Source of the DNA: Dicyema japonicum | Taxonomy: Eukaryota; Dicyemida; Rhombozoa; Dicyemidae | Direction of reading: 5' to 3' | NCBI GenBank assembly: GCA_011109175.1 | Contig: RDEW01000100.1 | Span: 26,639 to 90,638, forward strand | Length of the DNA: 64,000 nucleotides | Shown: in pieces, positions 46,246-57,145 of the stretch | Numbering within the stretch: the first letter of the stretch is position 1 | How the letters are laid out: every line of letters begins with the position of its first letter | Made by a program: the position numbers and the translations under genes | Notes under the pieces: generated by a model | What the model saw: the letters and a program-made list of their open reading frames with translations, nothing else | Databases searched by the model: none | What the model was told of the DNA's origin: nothing

Positions 46246-46615
46246 GTACTGGCAAAAATGTTCTTTTCAAGTTTAGCTGTAGTTTTCTCATAAACGAGTA
46301 AACTTCAGGGAATCTGGAGCGATATCTGAAATGGATTCTTCCAAATCATTAGTTTGTTTGTGAGTTCCTTTTATTGTTTCATTTCTCTTAATTCACCACT
46401 ATATCTCATCATAGAGTTCTTCCTCATGTATAATTTCTGATACATCGCTTTGATGGTTGAGATTGTTTCTTCGTTGTAAATACTGTTCCAACATATTTTG
46501 CCTCTTCCAACAGTTTAAACCTCAAGTCACTAAAGTTTAATACCTCGATTGTGACGTATATTATAAGCATCATTTGACGTTGAAATAGTTTCCACATTCG
46601 TGGTTTATAAATCAT

Positions 46616-47634
46616 CAGTTCTGGTAGAAAAAACCGGTTTTGCAGTTAAAAACTTTTTGGCGTATAGCTTTTAACTTTCCAACTGAATTAAAGTGTTTGG
46701 AGTTGACTAAATGTATAATTTTTTATTTATAAAAAAATTTCATTAATCGTCTAAAATTATTAAAATTTCAATTTTAGTGTGTGAAAACTGGCTTGTTTAT
46801 TGTGATCTATTTCAGTTCTTGTTTTGTGCTTTATAAGAAAATGTTAAATACATAACAAAGGAAAGATCCTTGCTCTTTCGAGTTAAATTGGACGATAAAA
46901 GATATCGCAGAACATTTAAATATTTAAAAAACGACAATCGGAGATTTTCTTTGAAAATTCAAAAAATATCGAACCACTTAGAGGCTTCCTGGTTCCGGAC
47001 GCCCTAAAAAGCTTTAAAAAGCAGACATTAAAGTTCTATTACATCTTATTGAATGCTATTTAAAATATCCAAAAAAACTTCTAACACTTGAGAAATGAAA
47101 TAAAACATTTTACTGGTAGGAGTGTCTGTAGAATGACAATTGCGAAATACTTAAATTCTAATTTTCTATTCGGAAGAGTATGTCAACGTAAACCTTTGCT
47201 TTCGAAGAAAAACAGTAAAAAAGATATGAATTGTCCATTTGCGTTGACGCAGTGTGACGGTTGCCGGGCAAGAGTCCTGAAGATCGCTAGTTCAAATCCT
47301 GAAACTGCACATTTCGGTTGAAGGTTCCACGCATCAATATGCTTTGGCTTGACGAGTGACGCCGTCATCAGTGAACTTCATTGCGGAACCGGATCGTCTA
47401 TAAAGGACATACACAAGAAAAAGAAAACAAAGAAGTGAAGAGCATTTTTTGATCCTTCCTCGATTTGCTATTTTAACTGTTCTTTGCTTAAAATAAAGTG
47501 TGTTCTGCCTGAGGGGATCGATAACTGATATGGCTCTTCGGAAAGTGCGAATATTATTATTGCGTTGAAAAATAAAAGCTATACACCAAAAAAATGTGTA
47601 ACTGCAAAACCGGTTTTTTTTTCTACCAGCTCTG
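46616..47634 (+). mobile_element. Tc1/mariner-like element with nested SINE
   Basis: The TIRs read CAGTTCTGGTAGAAAAAACC on the left and, inverted, CAGAGCTGGTAGAAAAAAAA on the right. The similarity continues through ACCGGTTTTGCAGTT and the GTATAGCTTTTA block, and a TA follows the right end. Between them are pieces of a Tc1-type DNA-binding domain: IAEHLNI, RLPGSGRPKKL, SVCRMTIAKYLNSNF and QRKPLLSKKNSKKD. Stops break the frame. A SINE inserted at about 47249 removed or displaced the catalytic half. Confidence 0.75.
47249..47572 (+). mobile_element. SINE copy inside the Tc1/mariner relic
   Basis: Plus-strand SINE with a tRNA-like head (gctagttcaaatcctgaaac B box), core (ggttccacgcatcaatatgc, gacgagtgacgccgtcatca, cattgcggaaccggatcgtc), A-rich tract acaagaaaaagaaaac, the aactgttctttgcttaaa block, and an (ATT)n tail at about 47552-47565. 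Confidence 0.8.
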
Positions 47635-48010
47635 TATTAAAGTATTACTTATTAGTATGAGGACTGGATTTATTTCCATGTTTTAATGTTACAATCGATA
47701 ATGAATCGCCTAGTCTGTTGACATAAATAAGTATATTACATTAATGTTGCAATAATATTGAATTGTTAGAGTCTGTTAATATAAATGATAATAATCGAGC
47801 GAAGGTAACTGAGTGGCTGCTTCCCTGACAACTCCAGGAAATCCTTTGGAACGTTATTCGGTTTCCCGACGATCATTGATCACTTTCGATATCATCGACC
47901 TAAGCGATTTTAGAAACGACCCGCTCGTCTAAACGACAACGGGCTGTACGTGGAATTTGGTGGAAGGCTGCGTATTTTTTTATCTTGAAATTCTCGAAAG
48001 TCCGAGCAGC

Positions 48011-49690
48011 CTCCCCAACTTTCAATGCAGAACCAGGAAGTCTCGACTGGGAAAATATGTACAGGTCCCATCCCAAATCAAGCATTTCCCCCAGAGAAGG
48101 GGAAGACAGTTACCCCATCTGGTCGCTTTCCATCTCCACGATCCAGGCCCACCGGTTCCAGAGATGATGGGAATCTATCTTCCTCAAGAGAGCGCTTCAC
48201 AACTCCGATGATGGCGTCATGTCTCGGGAACCGGCCTCTGCTGAGACGGCAAGAGAGCGGGTGAAGTTCTTTGCAGTCCATAACAGATCCACAATGGCAT
48301 GGATGAGGCTGGAACAGGTCGATCCCAAAAACGGATAGATATCCCATTCCGGAGGGCGTTCTGTTCCAAAAAGAAATCAATTGACGATGATGGAAACGCG
48401 TTCAACCAAGCTCCGCTGTGGAGGAAAGGGTTGCCAGAATTCAAGCCAGACGGTGCAATTCATCCGTTTCCGTAAGGGTTGAATGAGTATTCTTATACAG
48501 AATGTTGGTCTAGTTCCTCAGTCGGTGTATATCAAGAGGAGTTTCTTTGAAAGCCATCGACCAGCTTTTCAACCAATCAGCAATTTTGTCGTCCAGAGCG
48601 TTTTGCAGAAATCTGGAAGAATGGTCCGGATGAGAAATGCGTTACCTGATAAAGAGGAAATGAAGGATGACAAGGAAACGTCCAGAACAGAAGTTAGGCT
48701 GATTCCCCCCAAATCTGAAGGGTAGGAATGCTTGCATTATTCCAATGTTAATATATATTCACAATTTCTTCAATGGACTTGGAGATAAAAATGTTGAAAT
48801 TCTCCAGGCTTTCTGGAAAGAGGTAGCAAGGAGAGGCTCGTGCCAAAAACATTAGTCTTGAAAGAAAAAGATAATTTTTCAAGCGAAAAAAACGCAGTAT
48901 GTGGATCATGTTCGTATAGTTTAACGGAATTAGAGCCCGGCACAATAACGTGTTCCACGTCGGTAATAGAAGCACGGGAGAAAAGCCGTGATCATGCATC
49001 GTGATTTAAAGAATTCATCTTGCGAGAGTCCCAGATTACAAATTTCAGATTTACTCGCATTAATCTCAAGTCCATAACTGCTAAGAATGGGAAAAGGAAT
49101 TCCAAGACTTTTCATAACCGACTAGGAAGATACATCGATAGTAGCATCATCCAAATACCATCAATTGCCTTCACACACGAACAAACAGCCGTATCAACTG
49201 CCAAAGCAAAAAAGAAGCAAACCAACAGGATCACCTTGTTGGATCCCAGTCAATGATTTAATGAGATCATCACCAATAACAAGATGATTACCGTATAAAA
49301 GGTTCGTAATGTGGATAATTATTGGGGCTCTCCTCAAAGCGATTTCCAGAGGATGGTCCCTCCTCGCCTAATTGAAGGCGTTCTGCTTCACAATAATCCC
49401 AGGGTTCTTCTCTTTACAATATTTCACAAAAGAACGAGCGGCATGAATGGCCGATTCGCTTCCAATTGCAATAGGGCTGACTTCGCCACCAGGTTTCAAG
49501 AAGGGAAACAACAAGGCAGAAAATAGAGTTCACTGGCGATGGAGGGATATTCCCGGATACAAACAGGTTTGAGAGCTTGGTTAACGATGATACAAGGTGA
49601 GCTCCCGCCTCAAAAGTTAAGAATAACGAAAGGACCCTAATATACCAAGGGCAAATGAGAATTGTGAGAGTCTGCGTAATGTGGATATAT
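48011..49690 (-). pseudogene. YLDD/RLE reverse transcriptase, unit 1 copy
   Basis: Reading leftward with frameshifts: a GGEVSPIAIGSEL motif, QNAFN, GIQQGDPVG, the active site WYLDD (about 49160), then SYGLEINASKSEICNLGL. After that come LNAFPSSSIDFFLEQNALRNG and ISIRFWDRP, a zinc-knuckle region (CHCGSV ... HPLSCRLSRGRFPRHDAI), and DGKRPDGVTVFPF with a LIWDGTC block. The order (RT, Zn knuckle, PD-(D/E)XK-like nuclease) recalls non-LTR elements with restriction-like endonucleases, but the clade is not assigned. The C-terminal segment beyond the nuclease is missing here. Confidence 0.75.
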
Positions 49691-50739
49691 TTTTGAAGTC
49701 ACAGATGGTGTCGAAGTCACCCTTTCATTATTTATTTATTTTATTTATTTAACTTGGTTGTAATTTATGATAACTTGGTTGATGACTTGGTTGTGATTTA
49801 TTTTTAATCACCGGACTAGAAACCGTAAAATTGATGAGTTAAACTAGATAGACCTCAGTTTCCAATTACGGGGTATCTTTGAATGGTCCTGTCAAAGTAA
49901 AGTCGATTTTCAATGATCGTATAGCAAATTCTTAGGTGACTGTACTATGCCAATGATAACTTGAAATGGTTAGATTGACTACAACAGCAGTACTAAATAG
50001 TTAATTGGTAAGAAAGTTGTGTATGGTGTACCTTTATTGTACGGAATGTCTACTAATCGTAATAATGGATCAAAGTCAATACCTTCCTTTTCGTAAGCAC
50101 GGACAAAGTGACGGACAGTGGGGCAAATAAGTCATAGCACACATATCATTTTTTTTAATTTGACATTTTATAATGATAACTTTTTCTATTTAGTTTATCA
50201 CACATAAAATTGCATTATTTTTAACACATTTTTTATTAATAAAAAATTTATTTAAAACAAAATTATAAATAACTAGCACGACAAAATCGCGACAAATGTG
50301 GAGCGGTAACGGTGGAAATGAAATCAACTGTGGAGGTTGTGGAAATTTATTGGGAGAACAAGGATCTGGTTGAGCTAACTGATCTTCTCTGACTGTTTTA
50401 TGAGGAATACAATGTCTCTAGGATTGCTTCTATTGCAGTTAAAGACAAAAACAAAAAATTATGTGATCCCACGAATTCCAATAGGGCTCTCAGCTTGTCC
50501 CGGTGGTCTTCCCTCGATCCAACACAAGCACGCAGTGGACGAGTGAATTAAAACTCACTAATGAGAAAATGAATTATTTTGAAATTTGAATTCACTGCAT
50601 CTGCAATATTTGCCAATATTAGTCATGTCAACTTGTTGGAGGATATATGCATATTTTGTTTAATACGATAGTGGAGATATCTGTTTAAATGTACTAACAC
50701 TGGCTTGTGATTGAATATTACATGGGCTTTCAAAAATTA
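49691..50739. other. Unit interior without recognised gene (repeated at 57146-58187)
   Basis: AT-rich. The ACTTGGTTG motif occurs three times at about 49753-49792. A short open stretch at 50300-50400 (EMKSTVEVVEIYWENKDLVE) has no recognisable family. Confidence 0.35.
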
Positions 50740-51003
50740 CATTTGCATACTTTATTACCTACGTCTGAGTAAACCTGGTTCGTCTACGATGTGGGCACCA
50801 CTCCTATCTACCAACTTACGATATCCTCTGTCCCTTTTGCAACCTCTACGTGTTGACAACAAACCACCTATTTGAATGTCATGAACTAGCACAACGTTCG
50901 TCTACAATGCCGGGAATGACCGATCTATGGAGCGACCAACATCTGCTGCGTCCTACTTAATAGCTGCTGACCTCCTACAAGTTAGTGAGGCTGGGGTTAC
51001 TTA
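50740..51003 (+). pseudogene. LINE C-terminal zinc-knuckle relic (unit 1)
   Basis: Plus strand: LRCGHHSYLPTY, then CPFCNLYVLTTNHLFECHEL and, after a frameshift, ERPTSAASYLIAADLLQVSE to a stop at 51001. The CxxC...H...C arrangement is typical of the C-terminus of APE-type LINE proteins. The family differs from LINE A. Confidence 0.55.
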
Positions 51004-51073
51004 ACTAACAAACTTACCACTTACAAAATAGTTTCTGTTGAAGAAACTGTTCAATATTAGAGACGATTAAGTA

Positions 51074-51253
51074 ATGACCGGATCATCGGGAGCCGTTGGT
51101 CCAATGACGGCTGAGTTCTTGCGAGAACTCGGAGGATTGCTTGCAAGAAAGAAAAGGGATCAACGAGAAGGGTTATGGCTAAGACAAAAGATTGGAATAG
51201 CCATACTCCGAGGGAACTCGTTCGCAATCCACGGAGCAGGCTTCCTCAACTGA
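51074..51253 (+). pseudogene. C-terminus of the YLDD/RLE family (unit 1)
   Basis: Open plus-strand frame with GPMTAEFLRELGGLLARKKR and GLWLRQKIGIAILRGNSFAI, ending at TGA 51251. Homologous to 27121-27345 on the other strand. Confidence 0.6.
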
Positions 51254-51264
51254 CATTTAGCTAG

Positions 51265-51624
51265 TTAAGAGCTCTTTCGCGTGGCCCTAAAAGGAGGTTC
51301 GCTTGAGCCATGTTTTGCAGCCATCCTCCTCGCCCACGCCATCTTGTTCCTGGCCCTCATTCGAACATCATCCAGATCGTCCGCTGTCATCAATTTACGA
51401 CTATTTTGTTCGTAGTCATCTTTTAAGCAGGTTAGAAGTGTGTTTCTTGGTCTGCCTCGAAATCCGCGACTTCCGGCGTAGTAGAAATATTCTTCCATTA
51501 TTCTGTTACATGGCGTAGTCGGGTCCAGTCTGAAGATATGTCCAAATAGTCGCCATCTCGATAAAATAACATCGGTGCTGAGTGGTCTGGATTTACATCG
51601 TGAATATAGATTTTCAACTGACAT
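51265..51624 (-). pseudogene. LINE family A C-terminal piece (unit 1)
   Basis: 119 codons open on minus: ENLYSRCKSRPLSTDVILSR, WRLFGHIFRLDPTTPCN and GFRGRPRNTLLTCLKDD. It matches the tail of the intact LINE protein; the rest of the element is absent. Confidence 0.75.
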
Positions 51625-51709
51625 TTGTTTAATTGTTAAAAAAAATTTTGTTTAAAAAAAAAAGTAAATAGATATCTATGAATTAAATATGCCGGAAATA
51701 ATAAAATGG

Positions 51710-51990
51710 CAGATTATTATAAGTATAATCATACTAGCTATAATTTCATTCGTGCCGTGTTTGTATGATCCGAGATACTAGTCTCTCTCACCCTCTTCTA
51801 TTGGATGCCAGACTTGCAGACTGATGAGGTTTTCACTGTCCCTTAGTACCTTGTTTACTGGTCTCAAATCTCCATTAAAGACTTCGGGAAACGTTATACG
51901 TGGACGGCCTCTAAACTTTTCCCAGATGTTTAAAGTAATTCTTCCATGATGATGTTTGCTGCCGTATCTCCTTAGTTTTGAATTTATGAT
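51710..51990 (-). pseudogene. LINE family A 3' end, second piece (unit 1)
   Basis: The minus strand parallels the last 75 codons and 3' UTR of the intact LINE (ANIIMEE, a frameshift, then the equivalent of RGRPRITLPEVLNGDLR, ending at the ACACGGCACGAATGAAATTA block). Confidence 0.65.
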
Positions 51991-52225
51991 TCTGTTTGAT
52001 GAAATAACTCTGAGAGCGCCTTGTTCAATTGTACCTTCTTCCCATATGGCATCTTCGGGTTCTTCCTCCTATACTCCAATGTCAGGCTCTCTAGGGTCCG
52101 CTTTAGTATAGTCGACTGTAGATAGGCCTAGAGTCTCCTATGTACCCTCAACTGTTTTAGATAACCCTGTGGTACTTTGTTGCAATTCCTTCCCACCTCC
52201 ATTAAAAGTGGATGGTGTCGTCCTT
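51991..52225 (-). pseudogene. R4/Dong-type LINE 3' fragment (unit 1)
   Basis: Nucleotide match to 3685-3895 of the R4-type element: gagagcgccttgttcaattg, cccatatggcatct, tccaatgtcaggctctctag and ggtactttgttgcaattcct. Decayed, with indels. Confidence 0.75.
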
Positions 52226-52419
52226 TTCTTTTTACGAACGACGAACCCTATCCAAGACCGACTATGATTATCCCCCAAAATAATATAAATGTGATCGGTA
52301 CTAAAATCACTGAACTACGCCGTTTTATTAAATCTAATTCTGTAGATATTTATTTATTTCAATAAAAACTCTCGAGATCTTTCCCTTGGTGCTGTCATCA
52401 CCTGGACATCATTTGTTAG

Positions 52420-52525
52420 GTCCAGTAATCTTCCCTTCAGAAAAGGATAAAATCAACACACGTAAAACCATAATACAGTCCGACCTCGATTTGAAACAAC
52501 AAATTGTGATCATTTCGATAAAGTT
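52420..52525 (+). mobile_element. pogo-like terminus and flank (unit 1)
   Basis: TACAGTCCGACCTCGATTTG with the same upstream 50 bp as at 45866. Confidence 0.45.
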
Positions 52526-52899
52526 TTAAACATTCTCTTTTCAAATTCTCTTTATTTTAATATGTCGCGAGCCACAGACGTCACTTTTGTCAGCTGTCAC
52601 AACTGTCATTTTAATTATTCATCTTTTTATAATAAGGAGAATTAAGTCTACCCGAGGAAAATCAAATTTGTAATCTCCTTTTGTATGACTATAAGCAAAA
52701 AACCTTTACTATATGTTTCGGAGATGTCTTTAACGTCTGGCTCTGTTCATTCAGCAATATTATCCACACTTTCCAGGTTGTCTTCACCGTCTGTCTCCGT
52801 TACAGTATTTTTAGCAATGGTGTTGTAGCTCGGAATCCCTCGATATCTCTGAAACGGACTAACACTACCTAAAAAAAAAAAAGCACAAGTTTACCTGTG

Positions 52900-53751
52900 G
52901 ATGAGTGAGGCGTTTGATTGTATAAAAGCACAACCCTTCGAATGTGCTTTATCCACTCTTTTTTGTCATCCGAAACCATCATTTTCGATGAACTTTGTGA
53001 GATTGTCTGGTTGAATCTTTCAACAATCCCTTGACTCTGGGATTGATAGGTCTTCCACGGATTTGAGTAATTCTTTAATCCTCACACAATTTTCTGATAT
53101 GACCGTTCTTGAACTCTGTGCCATTGTCGCATTGTAGAAACCTAAGAGGGCCATAATCCGTAAAAATTTCTTCTAGTTTGTTGGCCACCTCGATTCCACT
53201 TTTATTTTCCAGGTTCCTTGTAAATCCATATTTTAAATATATGTCTACTACAGACAACAACCAAGAAAAATGATCATTTTGATTCTCAAATCTGCAATAA
53301 TAACTAATAAACTTAAGCCTTTTAAGATCAATTAGAAATCTCTCATTAGGCAAATCAGCAAGAACATGACTAAAATCGTCATATTGTTTGAGAGGCACTG
53401 CAAACATGCATACGTTGCAGTCTTTTACAGCTTGACGAATAACAGTTCTTTTGATTTCGCAAAATCTCCTACGACAAAGCGCATCCAGAGCGTTATGTCC
53501 ACAGTGATTTGTCTGGTAAATGTCCTGAGCAATAGTCCTCATTTCTTCTTTACTAGTTAAGGGTATCACAAATTTGTAAAGTCCGTTGACAGTTTCAAAT
53601 AAAGCTTTTCATCAATAACAATAAAATTTTCAGCTTTCTTATTTATTCGGTACCTCATTTGTTTCGCAATATTCACATCTTTATCATTAAGGATGGATTT
53701 TAGAAGTTGGTACTCTTCATTATCTTTGACAACAGTCTTGGTACTAGGCAT
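52900..53751 (-). pseudogene. DDE integrase/transposase of the Ginger-like element (unit 1)
   Basis: Minus strand: an upstream piece (53566-53751) and a main piece (53075-53569). The main piece has a zinc-binding region, NHCGHNALDALCRRRFCEIK followed by DCNVC (H-x-H-like then C-x2-C). The integrase core shows SVVDIYLKYGF (first Asp) and LQCDNGTEFKNG (second Asp). After a one-base shift near 53075 comes QSQGIVERFNQTI (Glu), and then YNQTPHSSTG. All three catalytic residues are thus still present, but the frame is broken at the same place in both units. Confidence 0.75.
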
Positions 53752-53778
53752 CAGGTCAAAGTGACGAAATTTTCTATC

Positions 53779-54117
53779 GTGGATTAATAATAATAATAAC
53801 AGCCTTTTTCACGGAGCCGTGGTATTAGCTCCGCATAGGCAGGACACACACTTTATTTAAGTAAAGAACAGTTAATTTTAACTAATCGTAGAACTAAGGA
53901 ATGATCTTCACTTCTTTTTTTCTTTTTCTTGTGTGAGTGTCCTTTCTAGACAATCCAGTTCCGCAGTGAGTATTCACTGATGACGGCGTCACTCGTCAAA
54001 CCCTTTCCGCATCGTAGATGCGTTGAACCTTCCACCAGGTGAAGAGCAGCGAGATTCGAACCCGTAGCCTAAGCCACTTAAGCCCGACACCTAACCACTA
54101 AGACACCCGGTGGATTA
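53779..54117 (-). mobile_element. tRNA-derived SINE with 8-bp target duplication (unit 1)
   Basis: Body 53787-54109, flanked by GTGGATTA at 53779-53786 and 54110-54117. On the minus strand: the head CTTAGTGGTTAGGTGTCGGG (A box) and GGGTTCGAATCTCGC (B box), the core with CACTGCGGAACTGG, the A/G-rich tract AAGAAAAAGAAAAAAAG, the AATTAACTGTTCTTTACTT block, the hairpin CCACGGCTCCGTG and the tail (TTA)n. The head resembles a Pol III promoter derived from a tRNA. Confidence 0.9.
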
Positions 54118-54738
54118 TCATTTTATATTCAATAAATAGTTAGCCAGACTAAAATTAGAGTAAATTTTTGATAAAATAATAATTATTAATATTATCGTAG
54201 AATTAATTTATATTGGAATATAATAATTTATAAAAATAGAAAAATTATAATATTGATTAAATTTTAATTAAAATGACAGTAGATGACAGCTGTCAAAGGT
54301 AACGTCTGTGGCTCGCGACAATTCCTATTTTCACGTTCCTAGTACTCTATTTCACACATATTTTTCAAGCATGAATGACCTCAAATAATCAATATCCTTG
54401 GATCTTATACACCTCACTAAATGCATACTCAATGAATCATCAATTTTACTATTGTTGTACCAAGAGATTGTTCGCCAGTGGGGAGGCGCCTATCCTTAAC
54501 TCCCAGTTTAAGGGGGTGATCAGTTCCTCGAATACGTTAGAGTAGAGAGTTTTAAAGAATTCAGATATCTGTTCGATTAATTGTTAGTGTTAAAGGTTAT
54601 TTTTTAAATTGTTAGTGTAATCCGAAAAAAGTTATTATTAGTAAGCTGAATAATGAAGTCACAGCTGCATCAGAGTTCCTGGCGCTTCTGTTGTAATAGT
54701 GGTAGTTGAGGTAGTGGTTTCTTAAAATGACATCATTT

Positions 54739-55459
54739 TTAACCTTTTTTCGTATTTGAGTGAGCTTCGGGTTTGAGGCTCTTACATTTCACCAAGAACT
54801 TCAAATTGCACGATTTCGATTCTAAATCGAAGAGTAGGCCAGTTGCACAACTTTGAACGTTTACCGTACTTCCAATTTGTGCACAATTAATGAATTTCGT
54901 GCAGCCATCCAACGGAACAAATCCGATACTTTTGCAGATGTTATCTAAATTATATTCCTAAAAAACTTTGATCAGTCACTGCTCCACCAGAGTTGGGAGA
55001 TACAGTTGATTTGGTCGATGTTGTGTCGTTAGAAGTTGATCCAGTGTCCTTGTTTGTCTCCCAATCCTTGACTTATACAAAAAATTACAATTCCAGGATA
55101 AATATTGAGTTCCTTGTGGATTGCCCCGATCAGAGGACTTTTTCCATTGTGACACTCTTTTCCGGTAAAATCGTCGAAATCTAATGTCCGCACAAATATT
55201 CCAGCTAATCCGTTGTCTTTTACATATTTTGCCTGAAATTTAAAATTTGATCAACTTTTTCGTGAATGCTTCTGATGGTCTCGTATCCTAGCCAATAATT
55301 ATCTTTTACGCCATGTGCCGCTTTTTGGGTGTCGTTCCAAACATTTTTGTATCCTTCATTACAATACTAAATTTAATTAAATTATAAAACTTCGAGATAT
55401 GACAAAATTCCACTGTTGTTATAAAACTTCGAGATATGACAAAAGCAGATCTCCAGAAT
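54739..55459 (-). pseudogene. GH18 chitinase, last exons with CBM14 domain (unit 1 copy, partial)
   Basis: The minus strand gives the C-terminal part of a secreted chitinase. The GH18 barrel end reads YWLGYETIRSIHEK, then YVKDNGLAGIFVRTLDFDDF and TGKECHNGKSPLIGAIHKEL. A Ser/Thr-rich linker (NDTTSTKSTVSP) leads to a chitin-binding type 2 domain (CKSIGFVPLDGCTKFINC, CATGLLFDLESKSC) and the stop at 54739. Four introns of 22-24 nt join perfectly: 54945-54966, 55067-55088, 55233-55255 and 55367-55390. Exon lengths 206, 100, 144 and 111 keep the phase. The 5' exons and the catalytic DxxDxDxE are absent because the unit ends here. In this copy an inserted 37-bp repeat also disrupts the 5'-most partial exon. 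This looks like a fragment made by the tandem duplication. Confidence 0.85.
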
Positions 55460-55460
55460 A

Positions 55461-57145
55461 GTTCCCCAACTTTCAATGCAGAACCAGGAAGTCTCGACTG
55501 GGAAAATATGTACAGGTCCCATCCCAAATCAAGCATTTCCCCCAAGAGAAGGGGAAGACAGTTACCCCATCTGGGTGCTTCCCATCTCCACGATCCAGGC
55601 CCACCGGTTCCAGAGACGACCGGAATCTATCTTCCTCAAGAGAGCGCTTCACAACCCCGTTGATGGCGTCATGTCTCGGGAACTGGCCTCTGCTGAGACG
55701 GCAAGAGAGCGGGTGAAGTTCTTTGCAGTCCACAACAGATCCACAATGGCATGGATGAGGCTGAAACAGGTCGATCCCAAAAACGAATAGATATCCCATT
55801 CCGGAGGGCGTTCTGTTCCAAAAAAGAATCAATTGACGATGATGGAAACGCGTTCAGCCAAGCTCCGCTGTGGAGGAAAGGGTTGCCAGAATGCATGCCA
55901 GACGGTGAAATTCATCCGTTTCCATAAGGGTTGAATGAGTATTCTTATACAAAATGTTGGTCTAGTTCCTCAGTCGGTGTATATCAAGAGGAGTTTCTTT
56001 GAAAGCCATCGACCAGCTTTTCAACCAATCAGCAATTTTGTCGTCCAGAGCGTATTTGCAGAAATCTGGAAGAATGGTCCGGATGAGAAATGCGTTACCT
56101 GATAAAGAGGAAATGAAGGATGACAAGGAAACGTCCAGAACAGAAGTTAGGCTGATTCCCCCAAATCTGAAGGGTAGGAATGCTTGCATTATTCCAATGT
56201 TAATATATATTCACAATTTCTTCAATGGACTTGGAGATAAAAATGTTGAAATTCTCCAGGCTTTCTGGAAAGAGGTAGCAAGGAGAGGCTCGTGCCAAAA
56301 ACATTAGTCTTGAAAGAAAAAGATAATTTTTCAAGCGAAAAAACGCAGTATGTGGATCATGTTCGTATAGTTTAACGGAATTAGAGCCCGGCACAATAAC
56401 GTGTTCCACGTCGGTAATAGAAGGACGGGGAGAAAAGCCGTGATCATGCATCGTGATTTAAAGAATTCATCTTGCGAGAGTCCCAGATTACAAATTTCAG
56501 ATTTACTCGCATTAATCTCAAGTCCATAACTGCTAAGAATGGGAAAAGGAATTTCAAGACTTTTCATAACCGACTAGGAAGATACATCGATAGTAGCATC
56601 GTCCAAATACCAACAATTGCCGTCACACCATGAACAGACAGCCGTATCAACTGCCAAAGCAAAAAAGAAGCAGACCAACAGGATCACCTTGTTGGATCCC
56701 AGTCAATGATTTAATGAGATCATCACCAATAACAAGATGATTACCGTATAAAAGTTTCGTAATGTGGATAATTATTGGGGCTCTCCTCAAAGCGATTTCC
56801 AGAGGATGGTCCCTCCTCGCCTAATTAAAAGCGTTCTGCTTCACAATAATCCCAGAGTTCTTTTCTTTACAATATTTCACAAAGGAACGAGCGGCATGAA
56901 TGACCAATTCGCTTCCAATTGCAATAGGGCTGACTTCGCCACCAGGTTTCAAGAAGGGAAACAACAAGGCAGAAAATAGAGTTCACTGGCGATGGAGGGA
57001 TATTCCAGGATACAAACAGGTTTGAGAGCTTGGTTAACGATGATACAAGGTGAGCTCCCGCCTCAAAAGTTAAGAATAACGAAAGGACCCTAATATACCA
57101 AGGGCAAATGAGAATGTGAGAGTCTGCGTAATGTGGATATATTTT
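55461..57145 (-). pseudogene. YLDD/RLE reverse transcriptase, unit 2 copy
   Basis: Same content as the unit 1 copy. The YLDD codons are at 56598-56609, flanked by ATID. The nuclease-like end (55473-55832) shows CHCGSVVDCKELHPLSC and HPDGVTVFPF with LIWDGTC. Stops and frameshifts are present (for example a stop eight codons after YLDD). Confidence 0.75.

Larger units (their letters stand above)
52563..54320 (-). mobile_element. Ginger-like TIR element with DDE integrase gene (unit 1)
   Basis: The ends are TGTCGCGAGCCACAGACGT and its inverse ACGTCTGTGGCTCGCGACA. The inverted repeat extends about 50 bp inward (through CAGCTGTCA and ACTGTCATTTTAAT-like sequence). Termini of the TGT..ACA type together with a retroviral-like integrase gene are the hallmarks of Ginger DNA transposons. 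A SINE is inserted inside. No target duplication is obvious (aata / attc). Confidence 0.7.

Noticed and set aside
52561-52640. LTR of a retrovirus-like element next to the integrase
   Set aside because: The terminal repeats are inverted, not direct, and no gag, protease or reverse transcriptase accompanies the integrase inside them.
55476-55790. Plus-strand ORF of 104 codons, also at 62894-63208
   Set aside because: It is antisense to the nuclease-like end of the YLDD reverse transcriptase, which has recognisable motifs on the minus strand.
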